This document shows, one piece after another, positions 7,872 to 15,855 of a stretch of DNA of 64,000 nucleotides. The notes under the pieces are model-generated. The model saw only the letters and a program-made list of their open reading frames with translations. It ran no database searches and was not told the origin of the DNA. Each line of letters begins with the position of its first letter. The stretch's first letter is position 1. The translations under genes and the position numbers were made by a program. The DNA is from CALREJ01 sp035547395 (GTDB lineage Bacteria > Patescibacteriota > Gracilibacteria > Peribacterales > Peribacteraceae): contig DASZVA010000003.1 in NCBI GenBank assembly GCA_035547395.1, forward strand, positions 91,688-155,687, written 5' to 3'.

Positions 7872-10283
7872 GTGACCCCTGACACCCGAGACAATCTCCG
7901 CAAGCGTATCAGCCGTGCACCAACGGACCCCGGCGTGTATCGCTGGAAGGATAAAAGCGGCGAGATCATTTACGTCGGCAAAGCCAAAAACCTCCGCAAC
8001 AGACTCCGCAGCTACGTGCTGGAGAATGCGGCGAAGGGTCAGGGGCCGTGGAAACAGTCGATGTATGAGCAGATCGTCGATTTTGACGTGACCATCACGA
8101 ACACAGAGCTTGAGGCGCTGATCCTCGAGACCAATCTGATCAAGGAAATCCGCCCCAAGTACAACGTGCTCATGAAGGACGACAAGAACTACGTCTATGT
8201 CCGCATTACGGTGAATGATCCGTATCCCGCGGTCGACGTCGTGCGCAAGATGGAGTTCGCGTCCGACAATCTCCGCTCGGGCCCGTCCGAACGGCCTGCT
8301 GGCCGGGCGGGCAAGACCGGCGGCGTCCGGTACTTCGGGCCGTTCCTCAGTCGCTACGAAACCGAGAAGACGCTCGACATGCTTCATGATTTCGTCGGGT
8401 TCCGCGCGTGCCGGGATTCGATCGACGCGATGAACCGGTGGATGAAGGATCAGGAGGCTCCGCATCCGACGGAGAGCGGCAAGTTGCGGCCGTGTCTCGA
8501 TTTTCAAATCCACCAGTGCAACGGACTGTGCGCGGGGGATTTATCAGTGGAGGAATATCGACGACGCATCGATCAGGTGATCGAGTTCTTTAAGGGTGAT
8601 TATGATCCGGTCATCAACGCCGGCAAAGAGAGAATGATGCAGTTGGCCGCGGATAAAAAATTCGAGCGCGCTGGGGAAATCCGCGACACGCTGCAGATGA
8701 TCGAACACATGAAGGAGCGTCAGTTGATCTCCGACACCTCCGGCGACGATACCGACGTCGTGGGAGTCGCGGTGCTCTCCGGCAAGGCGCACGTGGAGAT
8801 CCTTCAGAAGCGCCTCGGGAAACTCACGGGCGAACATCACTTGTCTCTCATGGGCAAAGCCGAATCGGTCGCAGACGTGCTCGAACAATTCCTGCCGCAA
8901 TACTACGAAGGCGTCGCCGATATTCCCGAGACAGTGCTTGTGAGCGAGGATTTCTCGGATCGCGAGACATTGGAAACGTTCCTGACAGATCAGCATGGCA
9001 AAAAAGTGCGCGTGATCGTGCCGGAGCGCGGCAAGAAATCGAAGCTGCTCGAACTCGCGGAGAAAAACGCGCAGCAGAAAGCGATGCAGGCCGAGGCCAG
9101 CTGGGAAGCTGAAGAAAGGAACATCCAGAATGCTCTCGACGAACTCGCATCCAACCTTGATCTGGCGACGTTGCCCAAGCGCATCGAGGGTTACGACATC
9201 TCGCACACCGGCGGCACGGAAACCGTCGGCAGCATGGTGGTGTTTGTGAACGGCAAACCGAAGAACGATCAGTACCGGTCGTTTACCATCCACAGTATGC
9301 AGCGCGGGGCGATCGACGACTACCGCGCGCTCAAGGAAGTGCTCGCGCGCCGCCTGCGCCATGCTGCGGGCGGGCTCAAGATGGAAGAGAAGAAGTGGGA
9401 GGAGAACGGCATCACGATTGGCAAGGCTAGAAAAAATGAACAGACAATAATTGAAGGAATCATTGAGAGACACCCGACGGAATTATCACAACAGCCGATT
9501 GATTATCACGAGTTTTGGGTGGCGCGCTGCGAGAGCGACATCATCGGTATGGGATGTTTGCATAAGCATGCAACGGGATTGCTTGAATTGAAGTCGATAT
9601 GGATTAATGAGGAACATCGTGGAGGCAGACTCGGACAATTTCTCTCGCGTTTCATTTTGAAATCGGTAAAAAAGGGAAAGGTATATGTCATGATTGATCC
9701 GCAACTTGAACAATACTATGCGTCGGTTGGTTTCCGTCATGTTTTGAAAGCACCTCCGGTTCTCATCGAAGAGATGCAATCCGAGAAGAAGAAAAATCCA
9801 TCCATTCCGGATGGAATAGTGTTGGTTTACGATACAACCCAACACAAAACCGATGGCTCGCTTGCGACATTTCCTGACCTGCTCGTGATCGACGGAGGCA
9901 AAGGACAATTGAACGCCGTGCACGAAGTGCTGCAGTCGTTCGGCCTGTCGATCCCGGTGATCGGACTCGCGAAGAGGGAAGAGGAGGTCTTCGTGCCCGG
10001 TAAAAAAGATCCGGTGATCTTCCGCACAGACAGCCCCGCGAAGTTCATGCTGATGCGATTGCGTGACGAGGCGCATCGATTTGCCAACCGTCATCGCAAG
10101 AAGAGGGCCGCGAAACACGCGGTGCAGTCCCAACTCGATCATGTACCGGGCATCGGTCCCGACACAAAACAGGAACTGCTCAAAACATTCGGTTCGGTCG
10201 ACGTCATCCGTCGCCAGGACGACGCAGCACTCAAAAACATTTTGAATGAGGAGCAGATCCATGCGCTGAGGCAGGTGTTGTGA
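7872..10283 (+). CDS. uvrC: Excinuclease subunit C with an inserted GNAT domain
   Basis: UvrC makes both incisions in nucleotide excision repair. The order seen is: GIY-YIG nuclease (GVYRWKDKSGEIIYVGKAKNL, residues about 13-95); UVR motif (about 255-285); RNase H-like nuclease starting IEGYDISHTGGTE; C-terminal helix-hairpin-helix (DHVPGIGPDTKQELLKTFGS). It has 803 residues against roughly 600-620 usually. The excess is mainly a GNAT acetyltransferase-like domain (about residues 508-660; WINEEHRGGRLGQFL is the acetyl-CoA loop) placed inside the RNase H domain, between ALKEVLARRLRHA and PDLLVIDGGKGQLN. Start is GTG 7872. A second small insertion (8282-8311, SERPAGRAGK) matches a dispersed palindromic repeat. 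Confidence 0.93.
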   Translation: MTPDTRDNLRKRISRAPTDPGVYRWKDKSGEIIYVGKAKNLRNRLRSYVLENAAKGQGPWKQSMYEQIVDFDVTITNTELEALILETNLIKEIRPKYNVLMKDDKNYVYVRITVNDPYPAVDVVRKMEFASDNLRSGPSERPAGRAGKTGGVRYFGPFLSRYETEKTLDMLHDFVGFRACRDSIDAMNRWMKDQEAPHPTESGKLRPCLDFQIHQCNGLCAGDLSVEEYRRRIDQVIEFFKGDYDPVINAGKERMMQLAADKKFERAGEIRDTLQMIEHMKERQLISDTSGDDTDVVGVAVLSGKAHVEILQKRLGKLTGEHHLSLMGKAESVADVLEQFLPQYYEGVADIPETVLVSEDFSDRETLETFLTDQHGKKVRVIVPERGKKSKLLELAEKNAQQKAMQAEASWEAEERNIQNALDELASNLDLATLPKRIEGYDISHTGGTETVGSMVVFVNGKPKNDQYRSFTIHSMQRGAIDDYRALKEVLARRLRHAAGGLKMEEKKWEENGITIGKARKNEQTIIEGIIERHPTELSQQPIDYHEFWVARCESDIIGMGCLHKHATGLLELKSIWINEEHRGGRLGQFLSRFILKSVKKGKVYVMIDPQLEQYYASVGFRHVLKAPPVLIEEMQSEKKKNPSIPDGIVLVYDTTQHKTDGSLATFPDLLVIDGGKGQLNAVHEVLQSFGLSIPVIGLAKREEEVFVPGKKDPVIFRTDSPAKFMLMRLRDEAHRFANRHRKKRAAKHAVQSQLDHVPGIGPDTKQELLKTFGSVDVIRRQDDAALKNILNEEQIHALRQVL
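8282..8311. repeat. Palindromic element inserted in frame in uvrC
   Basis: The arms CCCGTCCGAACGG and GGGCGGG flank a variable core. The same arms occur in opposite orientation in the spacer at 42451-42480. In uvrC it encodes PSERPAGRAG in a loop after the GIY-YIG domain. Confidence 0.75.
9400..9850 (+). other. Lower-GC GNAT-coding segment within uvrC
   Basis: Codon choice and composition change abruptly here (many AAA, AAT, GAA, ATT codons) against the GC-rich flanks of the same reading frame, then revert at about 9850. The segment encodes the inserted acetyltransferase-like domain, which suggests a later acquisition into an older uvrC. Confidence 0.7.
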
Positions 10284-10299
10284 GAATTAAAAATGCAAA

Positions 10300-10415
10300 A
10301 TGTGTCACACTGAGGTGCCCCGTGCATACGGGGCCACGAAGTGCGACACTCTTGGCAAATGTGATGGTTCGTGGCTCTCCCGCTTCGCGGGATCGCGCCT
10401 CACCATGACACATTT
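10300..10415. repeat. GTGTCATGGTGAG-type dispersed repeat, copy 1
   Basis: Contains GTGTCACACTGAGGTG, then a GCCCCGTGCATACGGGGC hairpin, CGAAGTGCGACACT, GATGGTTCGTGG, and the reverse GCCTCACCATGACACA. Related copies are at 13066, 32022, 36813, 42432 and 61636. Confidence 0.75.
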
Positions 10416-10504
10416 GCTGAATCAGCGCTTACATCATCAACAACTTTCTCGCATTTTCATTCCATCCTGAGTACAATCACATCTATCTCTTCCCACACGA
10501 TCTC

Positions 10505-10864
10505 ATGAAGAAACTTTCTCTCCTTCTCGGCACGCTCGGCGGCGCGATGGCCGGGTACATTTTTAGCAACAGCAAACTCCGCGAAGAACTCGCCACGGCG
10601 AAGGATCCGGAACAGGCCGGAAAGATTCTCGCCAAGCACCTGCAGAAGGACGGCAAGCAGCTCGGTCACGAGGTGCAGCAGTTTGCCAAGAGCGATGTGG
10701 TGCAGGACAATTTGAAGAAGGCCTCGCAGTACGCGCAGAAAACCTTTACCAAAGCGAAAAAGGATCTCACGACGATGGTGAAATCCGGCAAGGCAAAGAC
10801 GAAAACGACGGCGCACAAGGCGGCGTCCAAGGCCAAGAGCGCGACGGCGAAGAAATCCAAGTGA
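10505..10864 (+). CDS. YtxH-like small protein with basic tail
   Basis: 119 residues. A short hydrophobic N-terminus (LSLLLGTLGGAMAGYIFS) with the Gly-rich pattern of YtxH-type proteins is followed by a long amphipathic helix (residues 25-85). The tail (86-119) is made of Lys/Ala/Thr repeats (KAKTKTTAHKAASKAKSATA) reminiscent of histone H1-like proteins. It is probably membrane-attached with a basic cytoplasmic tail that could touch nucleic acid or the envelope; this is inference. It stands alone between uvrC and the pyrophosphatase, with a hairpin just after it. Confidence 0.7.
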   Translation: MKKLSLLLGTLGGAMAGYIFSNSKLREELATAKDPEQAGKILAKHLQKDGKQLGHEVQQFAKSDVVQDNLKKASQYAQKTFTKAKKDLTTMVKSGKAKTKTTAHKAASKAKSATAKKSK

Positions 10865-10885
10865 GCGAATAACTTCGATGTTCAA

Positions 10886-10927
10886 TGAAGGCGTGCCGCC
10901 CCTTGCGGGGGAATGAGTGCGCCTTCA
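10886..10927 (+). terminator. Hairpin after the YtxH-like gene
   Basis: TGAAGGCG and CGCCTTCA arms (10886-10893, 10920-10927) enclose an inner GCCCC/GGGG hairpin. There is no clear T run, so termination is uncertain. Confidence 0.45.
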
Positions 10928-10969
10928 TGATAATCGGCGACGATTTCTTACGCCCATTTCCCCCTTCTT

Positions 10970-13060
10970 ATGGAGCCTACTCTGAATCTGTCACTTTCAA
11001 ATCCCCTTCTCCTCGTCGGACTCTCCGGCGTTCTGGCGCTCATTGCCGCGGGTGCGTTTCGCGCGATCATCGGCAAACAGAATCCCGGAACCGACGCGAT
11101 GCAGATGATTGCGGATAAAATCCGCGTCGGCGCGATGGCGTTCCTCCGGCAGGAATACCGCGTCATCTTTATTTTCATCGTCGTCGTTGCGATCCTCATC
11201 TATCTCTTCGTCGATACCACGTGGCTCGGTATGAAGACGGGTCACTGGCAGATGCCTCTGGCCGCTCTCAGCTTTGCGCTCGGTTCCTGCTGTTCGGTGC
11301 TTGCCGGATTCATCGGCATGCGCACGGCGACGATCGCGAACGTCCGCACCACGCAGGCTGCGCGCACCGGCCTCAATCACGGTCTGCGCATCGCGTTTTT
11401 GAGTGGCGCCACGATGGGCATGTCGGTGGTGGGTATCGGTATTCTCGGGCTCGCCGCTGCATTCTTCATTCTCACGCAAGTGATCGGCGTCACGATGACC
11501 GGCTCGCTGGAAGCGCTCACGGGCTTCAGCTTCGGCGCATCATCGGTTGCACTCTTCGCCCGCGTCGGCGGCGGCATCTATACCAAAGCAGCGGACGTGG
11601 GTGCCGACCTTGTCGGCAAGGTGGAGGCGGGTATTCCGGAAGACGATCCGCGCAATCCGGCGGTGATCGCCGACAACGTCGGTGACAACGTGGGGGATGT
11701 CGCAGGCATGGGTGCCGACCTCTTTGAAAGCTTCATCGGTTCGCTCGTCGCCACGATGCTTATCGGTCTGTCCACGCAGTGGGGACCCGATGCGACGCTG
11801 CGCGCGATTCTGTATCCGCTCCTCGTGACGGCCATTGGCATCGTGAGCAGCATCATCGGTACCTTCGCGGTGCGCGCCAAAAACGGAGGAAAGATCGAGT
11901 CCGCCCTCAAAAACGGCGTCGTGATCGCATCGATTCTCGTGCTGATCGGCGCATATTTCCTGGGGCTTGTCTGGCTGCCGGCGGGCGTGCGCAACGGTGT
12001 CTTTATCGCGCTGACCGCGGGTCTCATCGTCGGCGTTCTCATCGGCGTGCTCACCGAGTACTACACCTCTGCATCCTTCGGCCCCGTCAAGAAACTCGCT
12101 GACTCGTCCAAGACCGGTCCCGCGACCGTCATTATTGAAGGTCTGTCTCTGGGCTACATGTCCACCGTGATTCCGCTCATCCTCATCGGCATCGGCATCA
12201 TCGTCTCCTACATGTCCGCCGGACTCTACGGCATTGCGGTTTCGGCCGTGGGCATGCTCTCGACGCTGGGCATCACGCTTGCCATCGACGCCTACGGTCC
12301 CGTGGCCGATAACGCCGGCGGCATCGCGGAGATGGCACATCTGCCCAAGGAAGTCCGCGAGACCACCGACGCTCTCGACTCTGCAGGCAACACGACCGCG
12401 GCGGTCGGCAAGGGATTCGCCATCGGCTCCGCGGCGCTCACCGCGCTCGCGCTCTTCTCGGCCTTCACGCAGGCGGCGCATCTCTCGTCCATCGATCTCA
12501 CCAAACCCTTCACGTTCATCGGTCTGCTGATCGGCGGCATTCTGCCGTTCCTCTTCGCGTCGCTCACCATGCGCGCCGTGGGCAGAGCAGCATTCTCCAT
12601 GATTGAAGAAGTCCGCCGCCAATTCCGCGAGATCAAGGGTCTTATGGAGGGCAAGGCCGAAGGCGACACCGAGCGCTGCGTCAGTATCGCGACCTCGGCT
12701 GCCATCCGCGAGATGGTGATCCCGGGTCTGCTCGCAGTCGTGACCCCGGTGCTCACGGGTCTGATCCTCGGATCGGAAGCACTCGGAGGGCTGCTCGCCG
12801 GTGCACTCGTGACGGGCGTGCTGCTCGCAATCTCCATGGCCAATAGCGGCGGAGCTTGGGACAACGCCAAGAAGTTCATCGAAGCCGGGAACCTCGGCGG
12901 TAAGGGAAGTGATCCGCACAAGGCGGCCGTGGTAGGGGACACCGTCGGCGATCCGTTCAAGGACACGTCCGGTCCCGCGCTCAACATCCTCGTGAAGCTC
13001 ATGTCCATCGTCTCGGTCTTAACCGCCGGTCTCTACGGCCTGGCGGGGATTGTGCATTGA
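10970..13060 (+). CDS. hppA: Membrane-bound ion-pumping pyrophosphatase
   Basis: A 696-residue polytopic protein coupling PPi hydrolysis to H+ or Na+ export. It carries the family's catalytic signatures: DVGADLVGKVEAGIPEDDPR, NPAVIADNVGDNVGDVAGMG, and the C-terminal DPHKAAVVGDTVGDPFKDT. About 16 hydrophobic helices fill the rest. The diagnostic sequence GNTTAAVGKGFAIGSAALT has Ala where K+-independent enzymes have Lys (GNTTKA), so this belongs to the K+-dependent subfamily. That subfamily includes H+ and Na+ pumps, and which ion moves cannot be told here. It probably recovers energy from PPi in a small fermentative cell. A hairpin at 13113-13141 ends the unit. Confidence 0.95.
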   Translation: MEPTLNLSLSNPLLLVGLSGVLALIAAGAFRAIIGKQNPGTDAMQMIADKIRVGAMAFLRQEYRVIFIFIVVVAILIYLFVDTTWLGMKTGHWQMPLAALSFALGSCCSVLAGFIGMRTATIANVRTTQAARTGLNHGLRIAFLSGATMGMSVVGIGILGLAAAFFILTQVIGVTMTGSLEALTGFSFGASSVALFARVGGGIYTKAADVGADLVGKVEAGIPEDDPRNPAVIADNVGDNVGDVAGMGADLFESFIGSLVATMLIGLSTQWGPDATLRAILYPLLVTAIGIVSSIIGTFAVRAKNGGKIESALKNGVVIASILVLIGAYFLGLVWLPAGVRNGVFIALTAGLIVGVLIGVLTEYYTSASFGPVKKLADSSKTGPATVIIEGLSLGYMSTVIPLILIGIGIIVSYMSAGLYGIAVSAVGMLSTLGITLAIDAYGPVADNAGGIAEMAHLPKEVRETTDALDSAGNTTAAVGKGFAIGSAALTALALFSAFTQAAHLSSIDLTKPFTFIGLLIGGILPFLFASLTMRAVGRAAFSMIEEVRRQFREIKGLMEGKAEGDTERCVSIATSAAIREMVIPGLLAVVTPVLTGLILGSEALGGLLAGALVTGVLLAISMANSGGAWDNAKKFIEAGNLGGKGSDPHKAAVVGDTVGDPFKDTSGPALNILVKLMSIVSVLTAGLYGLAGIVH

Positions 13061-13065
13061 TGAAT

Positions 13066-13104
13066 GTGTCATGGTGAGGACGCTCGAACCACGACACTCC
13101 ATAA
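13066..13104. repeat. GTGTCATGGTGAG-type dispersed repeat, copy 2
   Basis: GTGTCATGGTGAGGACG followed by CGAACCACGACACT. A short version of the six-copy family, lying between hppA and its terminator hairpin. Confidence 0.7.
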
Positions 13105-13112
13105 TCGTTCCA

Positions 13113-13141
13113 AACGACAGCCCCGGAAGGGGCTGTTGTGT
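13113..13141 (+). terminator. Terminator-like hairpin after hppA
   Basis: ACAGCCCC and GGGGCTGT arms with a GGAA loop, followed by a broken T run (TGTGTTATG). Confidence 0.6.
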
Positions 13142-13218
13142 TATGTAAAAAATATTTTACAATATACATAGTCCGAGTGGTTCATTCATTTCAACGTCGT
13201 TTAGCAGGAGACGGTTCG

Positions 13219-13884
13219 ATGTTAGATTTCCCTACTGTTTTGGCTACCACGAACGAGGGCAAGGCAAGGGAGTGGAATGAGATTTCCCGCGCCTTGGCAA
13301 GCGGCGCTGCGCCGCAGTTCACTTGCGTTGAGGAGAAGAGTCCACTTCTTGAAATCCAGGACATTGATCCAGTGCAAGTGGCACTGGTGAAGGCATGGCA
13401 CGCCGCCAAAGTTTACAAAAAACCTGTTCTCATCGAGGACGTCTCGTTTGGCATCGATGCACTCGGCGGTTTCCCCGGTGCATTATATGCACCTGTGGAA
13501 AAGGGTTTTAAACCAAAGGGGATTCTCGACATGGCTCTGCAGGGTTGTAACCTGCAGGTGGCGTCAACGGAAGATAGCGTGATTCTGCTGCGCAATCCTC
13601 CTCGTGCAACAGTCACAGAGGTAATAGCTTTCCTGAACAATGACGGCACGACGGTGTCAGTTGTAAAGGTGGAGGTGCATGGCTCAATGCCACCGACTCC
13701 GCGAGGCACCGGTGGCTTCGGATTTGATCCGATTTTTATTCCGGATGGTCCGAATCTCACGTATGCCGAAATGTCGCCGGAGCAGAAGAACGCCTGCTCC
13801 ATGCGATTCATGGCGATCAGGAAGCTTCTTGCCGGCGACTCAGAAACGCACCAGCTGCCTCCTATGCTCGACTGTCTGCTCTAA
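13219..13884 (+). CDS. RdgB/HAM1-like non-canonical purine NTP pyrophosphatase
   Basis: 221 residues. The N-terminus VLATTNEGKAREWNEI has the family's (S/T)xNxxK substrate loop. LIEDVSFGIDALGGFPGALY matches the 'EDSGL..L.G.PG.YSA' metal site, and GTGGFGFDPIFIPDG with YAEMSPEQKNACSMR matches the C-terminal signature. Such enzymes cleave ITP, XTP and dITP to monophosphates, keeping them out of nucleic acids. The frame extends to 13138, but ATG 13219 follows CAGGAG at 13205-13210 and gives a normal N-terminus. It heads a purine-metabolism region. Confidence 0.85.
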   Translation: MLDFPTVLATTNEGKAREWNEISRALASGAAPQFTCVEEKSPLLEIQDIDPVQVALVKAWHAAKVYKKPVLIEDVSFGIDALGGFPGALYAPVEKGFKPKGILDMALQGCNLQVASTEDSVILLRNPPRATVTEVIAFLNNDGTTVSVVKVEVHGSMPPTPRGTGGFGFDPIFIPDGPNLTYAEMSPEQKNACSMRFMAIRKLLAGDSETHQLPPMLDCLL

Positions 13885-13903
13885 GACGTTGCACTATCAC
13901 TCG

Positions 13904-13938
13904 GATGCCGGCTCTCCCCAGGGGGAGTCGGCATTTGT
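13904..13938 (+). terminator. Terminator-like hairpin after rdgB-like gene
   Basis: ATGCCGGCTCTCCCC pairs with GGGGGAGTCGGCAT, followed by TTGTCAT. A strong stem with a short T run. Confidence 0.6.
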
Positions 13939-13943
13939 CATAA

Positions 13944-13972
13944 TTGACAGAAAACATATAGCAGTTCATTAT
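13944..13972 (+). promoter_or_regulatory. Putative promoter of IMPDH-like gene
   Basis: A perfect -35 TTGACA (13944-13949) with CATTAT 17 bases later; TATAAC overlaps at 20 bases. Start codon at 13984. Confidence 0.5.
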
Positions 13973-13983
13973 AACTATCCATT

Positions 13984-15813
13984 ATGGCGATCACGGCCAA
14001 TTTTTCTCTTGAACAGGCATCCGATTTGAAGGACTTCGATCAGCTCGTCCTGGGAACTCATAATGCCACGCAGGAAATCATCGATGGACATTTGAAGCTC
14101 ACAAGCCCTGCCAATGCAAAAAAATTCCACGAGGCATATCTTGCCTATCAGGCAGCCTATCGAAAGAAAACGGATTTCGTTCTTCGTCACGGCGTATCGA
14201 CTCCGGAATTAGAGAAAAATTTACTCGAGACGCATAAGAAATATTCTGCTCTTCAAGATCAACATAGCGCAGATCCGAGTCTGGCTTTTTTGAACAAGCC
14301 TATCCATCGAAAAGAATTCAATGCAGAACCGTACGCGATACCCGGGAAAATTCTTCCTCCGCAGCCGTACCTCGGTGCATCCTCCGCCATGGATGGCATA
14401 TGGCCGGGTTACGATAAACCGGAATATTTCGAGCAGTTTCCGTTTTTACATAAATATGAAGCGAAAAATCCGGGAAAAGCCCTTCATGCGTTTTTGCGCG
14501 AACACAATCTTTTCTTCCATTTTCCGGAAACAGTCAGCCGCTACGGTGTGCTCTTCGTGCCGCCGCCATACCTCGAAGATGATTTGAACGTTGAATTGCG
14601 AAGTCACCTCAGCACGTGTGACAAGCTCTATCACTCCGCTCCCATCGTCTCTCCGAATGATACGGTCGCGGAAGCGCGTCTCGTTCTCTCATATGTTGAG
14701 GACGATATGGTGGCAATGGTGATGGATGGGAAAGAATGCAAAGGTGTGGTTGGATGGAGAGATTTAGAAGGACAACCGGACGGTCAATTGATCGGTGCTC
14801 TCACAGAACGTCAACAAGATTGGTACGAGGCGCCTAATCATGAATTGGATGCGAAGGAAGCATTTGCATATATGGAAGAAAGAGATTGGCCGTACATGGT
14901 GAAGTTTACGAAACACGGACCGCGCATCATGACGCAGACGACTGCGTCCGTTTCGTATTTCCTTCGCCCGAACGTCTTTAAAAATGGTCTCGGGTCCGCA
15001 GTGTACTTCGGTATCAGCGATACGAAAGAAGGTGATCTGTTGATCGATAGGCTCATCAACGAAGCCGATGGCATTCCGGCGGCGATCGTCGAAACCGCAC
15101 ACGGTGATACGCCGTTCTACCGGACGATTCTGAGTCATTATCGGCAAAAAATGCAGGACGTCTTCATGATGGCGGGAACGACGGTCGATACCGAAGCGGT
15201 GCTCGATTTCCTTTTGAAGTACGGAGCGGACGGCGTGAAGCTCGGCATTGCCGAAGGCCATGCCTGCCGCACATCCAACACGGGCATCGCGCCGCCCAAT
15301 GCACACGTCGGATTGGAATGCGGTGCCGCTGCCTACAATCAGGGATACCTGATGCTCGACGGCTGGGGATTGCCCAGCGAATTCATCAAGGGTCTTGCTA
15401 TGTCGGGCATCCAGATGCGACAGGGTGGTGGCGCATTCATGGGCCGTCGCGAAGCAGCCAACCCTTCCATAAGAGTGAACGGATCACGCGGAAAGTTTTA
15501 CCGCGGCATGGCGGGCAAGGATGTGCAGGAGGCGGTGCTCGGCCGCAAAGATCCCGATATCGTCAAACGCATGGAAGCGCGCGCCCACCTTCATTCCGAA
15601 GGTGCGGAGGTATTTGTCCCGCAGCGGTCGCCATCAACGGTGGGCCGCATGCTGCTCTCCTACATGTTCCTGCTGAAATCCGCGATGAGTTACGAAGGTG
15701 TGCGTGCTGAACTGGCAGATCCTACAAAGATTCCATCGCATATGACGCCGGAGTCAGAGCTTCATCAATTCCATCGCATGGCAAAACTGTACTCCGTACG
15801 GAAGGCGGCATAA
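13984..15813 (+). CDS. Divergent IMP dehydrogenase/GMP reductase-like protein
   Basis: 609 residues. The C-terminal half follows the IMPDH/GMPR barrel: AAIVETAHGDTPFYR (substrate strand), DVFMMAGTTVD, then the catalytic-loop equivalent DGVKLGIAEGHACRTSNTG with Cys428 where IMPDH has GSxCTT. After it come LDGWGLPSEFIKGLAMSGIQ, FYRGMAGKD (cf. RGMGS) and a C-terminal EGAE region. A CBS-like stretch (SPNDTVAEARLVLSYVEDD..GVVGWRDLEG) lies about residues 219-270. The first 130 residues are unlike IMPDH. It is not the housekeeping GuaB, which is two genes downstream. Substrate unknown; a purine ribonucleotide is the best inference from the fold and neighbours. Confidence 0.7.
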   Translation: MAITANFSLEQASDLKDFDQLVLGTHNATQEIIDGHLKLTSPANAKKFHEAYLAYQAAYRKKTDFVLRHGVSTPELEKNLLETHKKYSALQDQHSADPSLAFLNKPIHRKEFNAEPYAIPGKILPPQPYLGASSAMDGIWPGYDKPEYFEQFPFLHKYEAKNPGKALHAFLREHNLFFHFPETVSRYGVLFVPPPYLEDDLNVELRSHLSTCDKLYHSAPIVSPNDTVAEARLVLSYVEDDMVAMVMDGKECKGVVGWRDLEGQPDGQLIGALTERQQDWYEAPNHELDAKEAFAYMEERDWPYMVKFTKHGPRIMTQTTASVSYFLRPNVFKNGLGSAVYFGISDTKEGDLLIDRLINEADGIPAAIVETAHGDTPFYRTILSHYRQKMQDVFMMAGTTVDTEAVLDFLLKYGADGVKLGIAEGHACRTSNTGIAPPNAHVGLECGAAAYNQGYLMLDGWGLPSEFIKGLAMSGIQMRQGGGAFMGRREAANPSIRVNGSRGKFYRGMAGKDVQEAVLGRKDPDIVKRMEARAHLHSEGAEVFVPQRSPSTVGRMLLSYMFLLKSAMSYEGVRAELADPTKIPSHMTPESELHQFHRMAKLYSVRKAA

Positions 15814-15855
15814 TTTCCATTTGCCAACAAGGGTCGCGTCGGGTAAGAATACCGT

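Noticed and set aside
10300..10415. CRISPR array
   Set aside because: Repeats are single dispersed mosaics, without regular spacers or cas genes.
11540..12919. 459-codon minus-strand frame
   Set aside because: Shadow of hppA; His/Glu/Arg-rich with no family features.
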